A stretch of DNA of 64,000 bases from CAVQBJ01 sp963710725. Lineage in GTDB: Bacteria; Actinomycetota; Thermoleophilia; Solirubrobacterales; Solirubrobacteraceae. The position numbers and the translations under genes were made by a program. Numbering within the stretch: position 1 is the stretch's first letter; every line of letters starts with the position of its first letter. This document shows positions 15,254-25,576 of the stretch, piece by piece. Below the pieces are notes generated by a model that was given only the letters and a program-made list of their open reading frames with translations, searched no databases and was not told the origin of the DNA. The DNA lies in NCBI GenBank assembly GCA_963710725.1, contig CAVQBJ010000002.1:1-64000 (forward strand), read 5' to 3'.

Positions 15254-17896
15254 GGCTCGCCGCTATCAAGGTTGAGAATTTTCGGTGCTTCCAAGAGGCA
15301 GATGTGCCGCTTCATGCTCAGGGTCTCATCGGGGTTCGTGGGCCCAACGGCACTGGCAAGAGCAGTCTGTTCGAAGCGGTGGAGTTCGCCCTCTACGGCA
15401 AGCGTGGCGGGCGCAACTCGCTTCCGGTGCGCCGCACCGGAGCTTCGACCGACGATGCCCCGACCCGGGTGCAGGTCGACTTCTATTTCGGTGACCATTT
15501 CTTTGAGGTCGAGCGCACTGAATCAACAGCTCGCTTCGTGATGGACGGTGAGCCTCTGGCGACGTCCCTGGCTAGCGCCACCAAGGCAACGGTCCGCCAT
15601 CTCGGCCTCACCCGCGACCAATTCGCCGCCACCTTCTACGCACGGCAGCGAGAGATTGCAGCCTTCACGCGCGCTGACCAGCGTCGCGACAACATGGAAC
15701 GCCTGCTTGGGCTCACGCAAGCCCGCCACGCCGCAGGACAGGCCCGTGATGACGCCAAGACTCAAGCCGCAGTCGTCTCGGCCCTCGCGGAACAGCGGGA
15801 AGACGTGGGCCAAGCGAAGCGCGCCCTTAAGGAGCTTCGCGAACAGGTCAAGCAGACAGCGCCCGCCGCGGAGAAAGCCCGCGAGCAACGGGACGAATTG
15901 AAGACCGAGCGGGCCCAGGCATGGGAGACTCTAAACGAAGCACAGAAGCAAGCCGACTCGGCCCAGGAAGCCCGAGCCGCGGCCAGGCTAGCGGCCGAGC
16001 GCGAGGCCGGCGCCCGCGCACAATTCGAGCAGGCAACCGAGTCGCTTCACGAAGCACAGGCAGCTGCCACCGAGCTCGAGACGCATGAGCCCCTAGCGCG
16101 CACGCTGAGCGAGCGACGCGCTCGGGTCGGCGAGCTGGACACGAGGGCGCGGGCGTACGCGCAGTTCCTGTCTGCTCGACAGGCTCGAGCAGATGCGCAG
16201 CGTCGCCGCGTGGCGCTGCAGGACCAGCTTGACGTACTTTCGCCGCCGTCGCCGAGTGCTGCTCGGCTTGATGGCTGAGCTGACCGACTTGCGCCGTCAG
16301 CGAGATGCGGCCACCACGCAGTTGCTCGAACTGAACACGCTCACGCAGGAGCTTTCCGAGCGAAAGGGGGCGGCTGACCGCGCCTCCGCCGTGATGGAGC
16401 GATCCGCCTGGCTGGAGCAACAACTTCGACCGCTTGCCAATCTCAGCGCCGACCAGGCCGCCGCCCGACTGCAACACGCGAACCTTTGCGCTCAGCAGGC
16501 GGAGCAGGAGCGAGCCTTAGCAGAAGAACGTGCTCACTTCGAGGACGTCAAGCGCGACGGCCCTGACTCCCAATGCATCCGATGTCGCCGGCCATATGGT
16601 GACCGCTATCAGGACATCCTCCATGAGTTCACAACGGCAATTTCGGACCTCGAGCACAAGCAGGACGCCACTGCGAGCGCGATCGGCGAGGCTGCTCAGA
16701 CGCAGGCCGCACTCGACCAGCAGGTCGACGAGCTTCGACGATTGGAGGGCGAACTTGCAAGCCTGGCCCCACCAGTCGACGCCGAGGACCCGGAGGCACT
16801 CGAAGACCAACTGAGCGACGCGCGCGCGCGCGCCGAGTCGCTGCGCAGCGAGATCGATGCGTACGACAGCCGGGCCGTGACGCTGGAACAGGCTCACGAT
16901 CAGGCGCGCATCGCCGAGGCAGAGAGGCACGCCCTTCTCGACGAGGTCACTCAAGCGCAGGCCCAGGAATCCGCCTTTGCAGAACAGTTGGCCGGGATGA
17001 CCGTCGATCGCTACGACGAGAAGGAACACCTCGACGCGAAGGCGTGCCTGGAGGAGGCGCAGATCGCATCTGACCGCTGTGCTGCGCTGCAGGCGACGGC
17101 GCAGCAGGAGGAATTCCGAGCTGCCCGGGCCAGCAGTGCAGCGCAGATCCTGAGCGAGGCCAGCCAGCTCGTCTCAGAGGCACAAGCCCTCGCCGCGGGG
17201 TTCGGTGACTGCGCCGAGGCGGTCGCGAGCGCGAAGCAGTGCCTTGTTACCCTCGACGAGCGCATCGACCAGGCCGAGGCGACCGTCGCGCGCACCGAGC
17301 AGCAGGCGCTCAGCGACAGCAAAGATGTGCAGGCGGCCGAGCAAGCCCTGAAGCGCGCGCAAGCTGAGCAGCGCAAGCTCCGAGCCGAGCAGCTGGAGTC
17401 GCGGTACTGCGATGAGACGGCCCGTCTGCTCGGCCTCTATGCCGACCATATTCACCGACGGGCACTCCCCATGGTCGAGACGGAGACGGCTCAGCTACTC
17501 GCTCGTCTTTCCGGTGGGCGTTACGAGGACGTGCGGCTCAATGACAGCGCCGGGCTCGAGATCTACGACGACGGTGTCCACCATCGCCTCGAGCGATTCT
17601 CAGGCGGAGAGCAAGACCTCGCCAACCTCTGCCTGCGCCTCGCGCTCTCGCGCACATTCGCTCGACAGCAAGGAATCGACGCCGGCCTAATCATCCTCGA
17701 CGAGGTCTTCGGCAGCCAAGACCTCGACCGTCGCACCGCGCTACTCAACCAACTCCGCGAGCTCGACCGCGAGTTCAGCCAGGTATTCATAGTCTCGCAT
17801 TTCGATGATGTCGTCGCGGGGTGCGACCTCGAAATCGAGGTCAGCCGTAGCAACGGCGTCAGCGTTGCCCGGCAGATCGAGAAGATTGCCGGCTGA
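15250..17896 (+). pseudogene. SbcC/Rad50-like ATPase, split by one frameshift
   Basis: About 880 aa if read through. Frame one (15250-16278) has Walker A GPNGTGKSS and the start of a long coiled coil. Frame two continues from around 16250 with the second coil, a CIRC zinc hook (about 16576), a long Gln/Glu-rich coil, the signature FSGGEQDLANLCLRLALS and Walker B LIILDEVFGSQD. Both halves are well conserved, so one single-base indel near 16200-16275 (GC-rich CGCCGCCGTCGCCG) separates them. It could be a sequencing error, a recent mutation or, less likely, programmed frameshifting. Intact, it would bind ATP and hold DNA ends for the SbcD-like nuclease. Confidence 0.85.
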
Positions 17897-17908
17897 ACAT
17901 GGGCATAA

Positions 17909-17937
17909 GAAAGGCCCGCCGGATGGGCGGGCCTTTC
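17909..17937. terminator. Strong bidirectional intrinsic terminator
   Basis: Perfect 12-bp stem GAAAGGCCCGCC / GGCGGGCCTTTC with a 5-nt loop. It follows the SbcC-like stop by 12 bp, with A-rich and T-rich flanks on the two sides, and separates that operon from the convergent small basic gene. Confidence 0.85.
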
Positions 17938-17960
17938 AAGAACCGTACGCGTGAGGGCCG

Positions 17961-18101
17961 TTAGCGCTTCTTGCTGCGGGGCGCGCGCTGAGACAGCGCG
18001 GACGCCGCAGCGGTCTTCGATGCTCGCCCGGTTGCCCGGGACCGCATCACCTTCGAAGCGGCTCGCGCGGCTCGCGCCGACGTCTTACGGGACCGTGCCA
18101 C
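17961..18101 (-). CDS. Small basic protein (46 aa)
   Basis: 46 aa from a GTG with a GGAGG ribosome binding site 5 nt upstream; the longer open frame upstream has no protein character. The sequence is Lys/Arg/Ser/Ala-rich, beginning ARSRKTSARAARAASKV and ending ASALSQRAPRSKKR. It resembles short conserved bacterial proteins with an ASK(V/T)L..GSALSQ pattern, which are of unknown function. The basic, Ala-rich composition would suit DNA binding. It is convergent with the SbcC-like gene and shares the terminator. Confidence 0.65.
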   Translation of the reverse strand: MARSRKTSARAARAASKVMRSRATGRASKTAAASALSQRAPRSKKR

Positions 18102-18387
18102 ATGACCTCCGATGTTGGGCGCGGACCTTACGCCGCGCTCTACCCAATCTCCGCTCGAGGTTGCTCCGCGATTACACCGCCCGGCAGAACGCTGGGCCCG
18201 ACAGTTGCCGGTGCCAGGGGGCCATGGTTGCAGCGGCGTCGACTGTCTATCCAGATGTTCCTGGGTTCGCTGCGTTTGCCAGCCCGTTTCTCCGGACCAG
18301 CGCACCGACGACGTAGTCGAGGCCGCATGTGCGGGAAGGGACCTGTGCCCCGCCGCCGCTCCGCGCTGGTCCAAGGGCGAGTCGCAC

Positions 18388-18430
18388 ACCGACGCGCATA
18401 ACGACGCGCATACCGACGCATACCGACGCA
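18388..18430 (+). repeat. Short iteron-like repeats
   Basis: Four near-tandem copies of (A)CCGACGC(GC)AT(A) lie about 160 bp upstream of the relaxase. Short direct repeats in this position can be replication iterons or relaxosome binding sites. No replication initiator gene is visible next to them, so the role is uncertain. Confidence 0.4.
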
Positions 18431-18505
18431 GACAACACGCACCCAAGGTGCTGGTCCCGGATGTCAAAGTCGCGTCGGTGTTGACTGCGTGTTAAGCGTC
18501 GTGCG

Positions 18506-18529
18506 CTGAGTGTGCTCAGATGCGCTGAG
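18506..18529. other. Candidate oriT-proximal inverted repeats
   Basis: CTGAG-TGTG-CTCAG overlaps CTCAG-ATGCG-CTGAG, giving two interlocked hairpins about 60 bp before the relaxase start. MobF oriT sites lie next to the relaxase gene and contain such small hairpins beside the nick. This is positional inference only. Confidence 0.35.
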
Positions 18530-18587
18530 TTACGGATTGCCTCGCGGGCTATTGCGGTGTGCTGGGGGTGCGTGCCACGTTCGGTGG

Positions 18588-21500
18588 GTGCAGTCGACTC
18601 ACAAGATCTCGGGTGATGCGGCGGCGGGGTTCGCGACGTATCTGACGTCGGGTGCGTCGCGGGGCGACTACTACGCCGGCGAGGCGAGGACGAGCAGGCG
18701 GCGGGTTGGTGGCACGGCTCGCCGGCGGCGCTCGGCGCGCTCGGGCTTGACGCTGAGCGCGGCCGGTGACGCGCGACGAGCTGGTGGCGGTGATGCGCGG
18801 GGTCGTCGCCGGCGGACGGGTCGGCGATCCGTCCGGTGGGTGCGGACGGGTCGCGGGTGGCGGGGATCGATCTGACGTTCAGTGCGCCGAAGTCGGTGTC
18901 GGCGTTGTGGGCGGTCAGCGATCCGTACCGCCGCGCGCAGATCGAGGCGGCGCACCGCGCGGCGGTGGCGAGCGCGCGGGAGCGGATCGAGCGGGAGGTC
19001 GCGGTCGTGCGTCGGCGCGAGGAGGGCGTGGTGCGCTGGGAGCGCGGCGCGGAGTTTGGTGGCGGCGGAGTTCGTGCACACCGCGTCGCGGCTGACGGCC
19101 GAGCAGGAGGCGGGGGAGGGGGTGCCGGATCCGCAGCTTCATTCGCATCTGGTGGTGCTGGCGGCGGAGCGGACGGATGGGCGGTTCGCGGCGGTGGATT
19201 CGCGGGAGCTGTTTCGCTCGGCGCGGGTGAACGGTGCGTGGTATCGCGCGGAGCTGGCGGCGCGGCTGCGGTGAACTGGGGCTTGAGGTGCGGGGGCGGA
19301 CCGGGCGCGACGGGCGCTACTTCGAGCTGGCGGGCGTGCCGGCGCGGGTTGTCGGAGCGGTGGTCGGCGCGGTCTGAGGTGATCGATCGCGGAGGCGGCG
19401 CGGTTTCGTGGGCGCTACGGGCGCGAGCCGTCGGCGCGTGAGCTGGACGCGGTGACCGTGCGCACGCGCGGCAGCAAGACAGTGCTCGAGCAGGTCGATG
19501 TCGATGCGGCGTGGCGCGCGGTCGGTGAGGAGTACGGCTTGTCGCGCAGGCGGGCGGAGCGACTGTTCGCCGAGCGCGCCGCGCGTGACGGACGTCGGCG
19601 CGCTGACGTCGGGTCGCGAGCTGCTGCAGGCGCTGGGTCGGAGCGGTCGATGGTCGTCGCGGCGCGAGGTCGACGCGCGGGCGTACGAGCTGGCGGCCGG
19701 CGTGATGGCGCCGGCGCAGGCGCGCGAGGTGGTCGACGGGCTGATCGCGCTCGGGCGAGTTGGTCGAGCTGGAGGGTGGGATGTTCACCACGCGCGAGCT
19801 GCGCGAGCTCGAGCAGCGCACCGTGGCGATCGCCGCCGCGCGGCGCGAGGAGCGCGGCCGCGCCGGTCTCGGAGGAGGCGTTGCTGGCGGCGCGGCGGGA
19901 GACGGTGCGCGAGCTGGGGTCGCCGCTGAGTGCCGAGCAGCGCGAGGCGCTGGAGACGATCACCGGGCCGGGCGGGGTGATCGGTGCTGGTCGGGCAGGC
20001 CGGGACGGGCAAGGGCGTGGTGCTGGGTGCGGCGTCGGCGGCGTGGCGCGCTGAGGGCTATGAGGTGTGGGGCACCGCGATCGCCGGCGCGACCGCGAAG
20101 CGGCTGGGGGCTGACGCCAAGCTCGAGCGGTCGCTGACCACCGACGCGCTGCTTCACCGCCTGGACAGCGGCGACGGTGACAGCTGGGTGAGCGCTCGGT
20201 GGTGGTGATGGACGAGGCCGGGATGGCCGACACCCGGCGCCTGGCGCGGCTGGTCGAGCAGACCGATCGCGTCGGGCGCGAAGCTGGTGCTGGTCGGCGA
20301 TGAGGCGCAGCTGGGCGCGATCGGCGCGGGCGGCCTGTTCGGCGCGATCGAGAAGCAGGTGCCCTCGGCCGAGCTGACCGAGGTCCGCCGCGCGCGGCAG
20401 GAGTGGGAGCGCGAGGCGTGGGCGCAGGTGCGCGCCGGCAACGCCGACCGGGCGCTGGCCGCCTACCGCGCGCACGAGCGGCTGCACGTCGTCTGATTCG
20501 CGCGAGGACGCCGCGGCGGCGGATGGTCGATGCGTGGGATCGCGCGCGCCAGGACGCCGGAGGCGGGCGCAGCGTGATGCTGACCGACGCGTCCAATCGC
20601 GAGCTCGACGAGATCAACGCGCTGGCCCAGCGGCGCCGCGCCGAGCGCGGCGAGCTCGGCAGCCAGCCGGTCGAGCTGCGCGGATCGTCCGTACAGCCTG
20701 TTCGCCGGTGATGAGGTGATGTTCACCGCGGCCGGTCTATCCGCCGGGGCAGCCGCGGGTGGAGAACGGGACGCTGGGCGTCGTCGCCGACGTCGACCCG
20801 AGCAGGGGCTGTGGGTGCGCACGCGCGAGAGCGAGCCGCGCGAGGTCGCGCTGGGCGAGCGAGCAGGCGCAGCAGTTGCGGCTGGCCTACGCCCAGCACG
20901 TCTACAAGGCGCAGGGCCTGACCGTCGATCGGGCGTTCGTGCTGACGGTGGGCTGGCAGACCGATCGCGAGCGCGCGTACGTCGCGCTGACGCGCGCGCG
21001 GGAGAGCACCGAGGTGTTCGTCAGCCGCGACGACCTCGGCGAGGAGGGCCTGGACGACGGCGCGATCGAGCGACTGGGCGAGCGGATGGCCGAGAGTCAC
21101 GCCCAGGCGGCAAGTGTGTCGCGCGAGGAGTGTCCCGTTCGCGACCGTGCGTCGGAGAAGGAGGCGGTGCAGACCATCGACTCCACCGCGACGACGATCG
21201 ACGGGCCGTCGCAGTCCCCGGCGAGCCTTCGCCGGGCAGCGCGAGCGCGTGCCGGCACCCGTCGCGCAGCGGAGCGCTCGCATCGACCGAGCCGGTGCCA
21301 GCCGCGGCATGCGCGAGCGCGAGCCGGCGACGCGCCGAGCCGCCGCAGGCCGACCGCGCGGGCGACCCGGCGGTCGGCGACCGCATCGGCCGGCGAGAGC
21401 GAGGCCCCGGTTCGCGAGAGTGAGGCGGTCGGCTGCTGCGCGAGTCGCGCGAGCGTGAAGCGCTCGAGCTCGACGATCGGCCCGAGCTGGCGTGCGCGCG

Positions 21501-21622
21501 CGGCGTCGCTCGACGGCATGCCGGCGACGGCGCTGGGGTGAGCGGGCGAGAGCGAGGCCGGTCGGCTGCTGCGCGAGTCGCGCGAGCGCGAGGAGCGCGA
21601 TCTGGGTCGGGGGATCGAGTGA
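18588..21622 (+). pseudogene. MobF (TrwC/TraA-like) conjugative relaxase-helicase, multiply frameshifted
   Basis: A full-length ~1010-aa relaxase can be followed across frames. It begins with a GTG, then KISGDAAAGFATYL and the tyrosine region GDYYAGEA, VAGIDLTFSAPKSVSALWAV, and the metal-site segment PDPQLHSHLVVLAAE. The helicase part follows: VLVGQAGTGKGVV (Walker A), LVGDEAQLGAIGAGGLFGAI and YVALTRARE. The relaxase would nick oriT and lead the transferred strand. At least eight single-base indels break it, mostly one extra or missing G, C or T in short runs. Its TGA overlaps the ATG of the next gene. Either decayed or poorly sequenced. Confidence 0.8.
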
Positions 21623-23363
21623 TGAGCGGCTGGGGCCCGTCGCATCAGTACCGCCGCCGCCGCGGCTGCGGCGTCCGTGGCCGCTGCGGATGCTCGGCCG
21701 CGCTGTCGGCGTGTACTCCTGCTGGCGGTCGCTGAAGGTCCAGTCGGCTTGCCGGGCCGACGCCGCTGGTGTGGGCGTGGCACTGGCTCGGCGTCGGGCT
21801 GCTCGCGTGTCGCTGTGCCTGCCGGTCGCCCGGCGGGTGCTGCCGCGGTCTACCGGTCGCGCGCAGGCGCATCGCCGGCAGCGGGTGCGCGGTCCCGCGT
21901 GGCGGTGCAGCGCGCCGACGATCCGCTGGTCGCGGTCCGCGAGCATGCCGCGGCGCTGGGCGGCGGGGCGTTTCTCGGCCTGCGGCCGGGCGGCGCGTGG
22001 GCGGTCGCCGACGGTGAGCAGTCGGTGATGGTCTCGGGTCCGCCGCGTTCTGGGAAGACGAGCGCATGGTCATCCCCGCGTTGCTGGCGGCGCCCGGGCC
22101 CGGCGGTGTCGACGTCGACCAAGGCCGAGGTGCTGCACACCACCCGGGCGGCCGCGGGCCGGCTGGGGACGGTGTGGGTGTATGACCCGGCGGGCGCGAT
22201 CGGCGAGCTGCCGGCCGGGGTGCGGCGGCTGTGCTGGTCGCCGGTCGGCGCGGCGCGCGACTGGGACGGCGCGCTGCTGATGGCGCGCGCGATGACCGCG
22301 TCCTCGCAGGTCGGGCGCGGCACGACCCATGAGCATCACTGGGCCGAGCGCGCCGGCGCGCTGCTGGCGCCGCTGCTGCTCGCCGCCCGCCTGGCCGGGC
22401 GCGACATCGGCGACGTCGCGCGGTGGGTGCTGCGCCAGGACATCAACACACCCGGCGCTGATCCTTGAGGAGCACGGCGAGGCGGTCGCCAGCGACGTGC
22501 TGGTCGGGATCGCGCAGACCGAGGCCCGTGAGCGCTCCTCGATCTTCTCGGCCACCGCCGGGCGTGCTGGCCGCCTACCGCTCGGACGCCGCGCGGCGCT
22601 CGGCCGCCCGCGCCGAACTTCGACGCGCGCGCGGTTCGTGGCCTCTCAGGACACGGTGTACGTGTGCGCGCCGGCGCACAAGCAGGCGCTGTGCGCGCCA
22701 CTGGTCGTCGGGCTGCTCGAGGAGATCCGCCACGCCACCTACGCCCGTCACGCCGCCGGCCAGGCCGACCCCGGCCGGCCGGTGTTCTTCTGCCTGGACG
22801 AGGTGGCGAACATCGCCCCGATCCACGACCTGCCCGCGCTGGTGTCCGAGGCCGGCGGGCAGGGACTGCACGTCCTGGTCTGCCTGCAGGACCTCAGCCA
22901 GGTCCGCTCGCGCTGGGGCGACCACGCCGCCGAAGGGTTCCTGTCGCTCTTTCAGACCAAGCTCGTGCTGCGCGGCATCGGCGACAGCCGCACCCTGGAG
23001 GCGATCAGTCTCGGCCTCGGCGAGTACGACCGCTCGCCTCGCCCACACCACGATCTCCGCCTCGGCATCGCCGGGCTGGTTCACCGGCCCGGGCAGCGAG
23101 TCGACCTCGGTCAGCTACCAGACCGTCCGCCAGCGCACGCTCTCACCCGGCGAGGTCGCGCAGATCCCCCGCGGCCGCGCGCTGCTGCTGTCCGCCGACG
23201 GGTGGGGACTGCTGCGCCTGGCGCCCTGGTACGCCACCGCGCCCTGGCGCGACATCGTCGCTCTCGACTCCGTCCAGCGCCGGCGCGGCGCCGCCGCGCA
23301 GCGCCGCGCCCCATCCCGCTGTCGCTGTCGAACCAGCTCGATCGACAAGGAGGAACGCCATGA
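21622..23363 (+). pseudogene. VirD4/TraG-type coupling protein, frameshifted
   Basis: Reads MSGWGPSHQYRRR, then hydrophobic segments, then Walker A VMVSGPPRSGKTS (about 22050), TSTKAEVLHTTRA, and the late domain DEVANIAPIHDLPALVSEA, GGQGLHVLVCLQDLSQVRSR and KLVLRGIGDSRTLEAISLG. These are typical of T4SS coupling ATPases that feed relaxase-bound DNA to the channel. At least four single-base frameshifts are present, several as an extra G or C. The ATG overlaps the relaxase stop and the TGA overlaps the next ATG (ATGA), so the operon design is intact even though the frames are not. Confidence 0.8.
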
Positions 23364-24228
23364 ACACCGATGCCGCCGCGTCCATCGACGCGACCGGCCA
23401 GCCGCCGCCGGTCGGGCTATCCGCTGTCCGGGCTGTCGGTCTACGCGATCGTGCTCGCCGGCCAGGTCATCGCCGCGTCTGCGCCGCGCGTTCGTCTACT
23501 ACCTGCCGCTCGCTGGCTCTCGGCCTCATCGCCGGCTGGTCGCAGAGCACCGCGGGACATCTCGCGCTCGGCGCTCGCGTTTCTGCCGCTGGGCTGGTCG
23601 CTGCTCGGGCTGTTCGTCCCCGCCGAGGGCTGGCTGATCCAGCAGCGCTACGGCGGCCGCCAACCCTCGACGCGCGAGACGCACGGCCTACGAGGACGCG
23701 ATGGCCGCGATCCACACCACCGACCCCAACGCGCCGACGCCGCGGTCATGGTTCGTCGTCGATCAGGGCGACTTCGGCGCCGCGGTCCTCGGCGACACGC
23801 TGATGATCGACCGCGCCGACCTTCCACGACGGCACCCTTGAAGCCACGCTCGCGCACGAGCTCGGCCACCTGCCCACCACGACGGGCGGATCACCGTCGC
23901 GCTCATCCGCGCCACCTTCCTCGGCCGCCAGCTCGAGGGCCACCCGGCCGGACCGGGCCTGTTCGCCTCGCTCGCCCGGCCGGTCAACTATGTCGCCAGC
24001 GGCCAGCTGTCGATGCGGCTGCTCACGCCGCTGTGGGCCGGCTACTTCCGCGAATGCGAATACCGCGCCGACCAATACGCCGCACGCCTCGGCTACGCGC
24101 GCGAGCTGATCGACTGTTCGAGGGCGTCGTCGCCGTACGACCAGCCGGTCCCGTTCGCCTGGATGAAGGCCCACACCCACCCGCCGGCCGAGCTGCGCAT
24201 CGACCGCCTGCAGGCCTACCTCGCCTGA
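23360..24228 (+). pseudogene. Membrane-bound M48/M56-like metallopeptidase, frameshifted
   Basis: Starts with the ATG behind AAGGAGG. Hydrophobic segments (LSGLSVYAIVLAGQVIAA, then ALAFLPLGWSLLGLF) precede a soluble part: SWFVVDQGDFGAAVLGD, then EATLAHELGHL (zinc site, about 23850) and ECEYRADQYAARLGY, which carries the third ligand and the E-x-x-A-D pattern of M48 peptidases. At least four frame changes separate these pieces. Such peptidases sit in some actinobacterial conjugation loci; the role may be processing of channel or surface proteins. Confidence 0.65.
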
Positions 24229-24301
24229 ACGCGGGGCGACCAGCGATCTTCCTGCGTTCGGCCCAGCGATGACGCAGTCGCCACACGCCCGGAAAGGCAG
24301 C

Positions 24302-24576
24302 ATGAGCCTCACAGCGTCGCGGCCAGCGGGCGTCCGCGACAGTCGGCGCCCGCCGTGGGCATCGGACCGCGGCCGATCAGCCGCACCAGCCCGCTGCATC
24401 GACGCGAACGAGGCCGCCAAGCTGCTCGGCGTGCCACCCACATGGCTGCTGGCCCAGGCCCGCGACGCGCAAGGTGCCCCACCAGCGCCTCGGCCGCTAC
24501 GTCCGCTTCGACCCCGACGAGCTCATCCGCTGGGTCGAGACAGAATCGCATCGACCCCACCGACCGACCCCGATGA
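24302..24576 (+). pseudogene. Helix-turn-helix (excisionase-like) protein, frameshifted
   Basis: ATG behind GGAAAGG. The reconstructed middle runs CIDANEAAKLLGVPPTWLLA, then KVPHQRLGRYVRFDPDELI, then RWVE, a complete MerR/excisionase-type HTH. One extra C near 24470 shifts the frame in its centre, and another indel near the end is needed to reach the TGA at 24574, which would overlap the next ATG. Excisionase-type HTH proteins steer integrase direction or act as transfer regulators. Confidence 0.65.
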
Positions 24577-25226
24577 ACCAACGGATCGCCGACCCGAGCG
24601 CGACCATGGTCACGCCGGCGGTGCTGGCCGCGGTCGGATTCAGCGACCACGCCATCGAGCGCTTCGCCGTTGCGCGCCGGCGTCGGCGCCGGCGCGGCGG
24701 TCGAGCATCGAGCCGATCATCCGCGACCTGCTCCTGCAGGAGGGCATCGTCACCAGCCGGCCGCCGCAATGGGCCCGCTCGCGCAACGCGGCGCCCTGCT
24801 ATCTGCAGATCGGCGAGTGGATGCTGTTCATCCTGCGCCCCGACGAGCGACGCCCCGGTCGCTACCTCGCGGTCACCGCCCTCAACGGCCCGGAGGCAAA
24901 CGACCTGGGAGCGCGCCCTGCGCCGCGGCTACGTCGCGACCCCGCCGCCGCCGCAACTGCACCGCCTGCCTAGTCTCCGGGTGGGCCTGCACGACTGCCT
25001 GCGCCAGGCGCTCGACCTTCGGCGCGAGCCAGAGCGGCCCGCGCTCGTGGTCGCTGTCGTGCAGGCGTGGCGCGTGCTGCGCCGCCGCGCCCGGGCCGAT
25101 CGCGACGCCGTGGCCACCGCCAACCGCGAACTATTGCGCCGGCACGAGCGGGCGCGGGCCCTCGCTCGGCGCCGGCACGCCGAGCGGTTCGACCACGATG
25201 TGCCCACCGGTGGACGCAGGCGATGA
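24573..25226 (+). pseudogene. Hypothetical protein, frameshifted
   Basis: No family recognised. Fragments read SDHAIERFAVRAGV, then IIRDLLLQEGIVTSRPPQWA, YLQIGEWMLFILRPDERRPG, and a helical basic end with ALVVAVVQAWRVLRRRARAD. At least two single-base frame changes lie between. The stop overlaps the toxin ATG (ATGA), tying it to the same operon. The first part has the look of a small DNA- or RNA-binding domain. Confidence 0.5.
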
Positions 25227-25576
25227 GCGTCGTTCGCCGTCGCTGGCGCCACTACGAGACCGCCAGCGGACGCCGCCCGGTCAAGACGTTCATCGATCGG
25301 CTGTCCGATCCTGACAAGGCCAGCGTCCTGGCCGCGATGAAGGCAGTCCGCGACCTCGGACTGCCCGCGGCGCGACACCTCCAGGGCGCGATCTACGAGG
25401 TCCGCGCCGACGGCGACCGGGTCACGTACCGCATCCTCTTCGCCACCGAGGGCCAGCGCGAGCAGATCCTGCTCGCGCTCGAGGCGATCAGCAAGAAAAC
25501 CCGGCGCACGCCGCCAAACAGCATCGCGCTGGCCAGCCGGCGGCTCGCCGACTGGCGCTTGCGGGGCGCACGATGA
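25223..25576 (+). CDS. RelE/HigB-like toxin (phage Gp49-like family)
   Basis: 117 aa. The sequence RPVKTFIDRLSDPDKASVLA, GLPAARHLQGAIYEVRAD and RVTYRILFATEGQREQILLA follows the HigB/Gp49-like toxin pattern, a ribosome-dependent or free mRNA endonuclease fold. The toxin gene precedes the antitoxin and overlaps it by ATGA, the usual HigBA order. It is intact, unlike the five genes before it, suggesting continued selection to keep the pair. It would stabilise the mobile region by post-segregational killing or act as an anti-phage module. Confidence 0.85.
   Translation: MSVVRRRWRHYETASGRRPVKTFIDRLSDPDKASVLAAMKAVRDLGLPAARHLQGAIYEVRADGDRVTYRILFATEGQREQILLALEAISKKTRRTPPNSIALASRRLADWRLRGAR

Noticed and set aside
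16193..17896. Separate full-length gene for the second SbcC half
   Set aside because: It lacks Walker A and begins inside the coiled coil; it continues the upstream frame after one indel.
18510..18875. 121-aa plus-strand protein
   Set aside because: It is the first piece of the frameshifted relaxase plus an out-of-frame tail.
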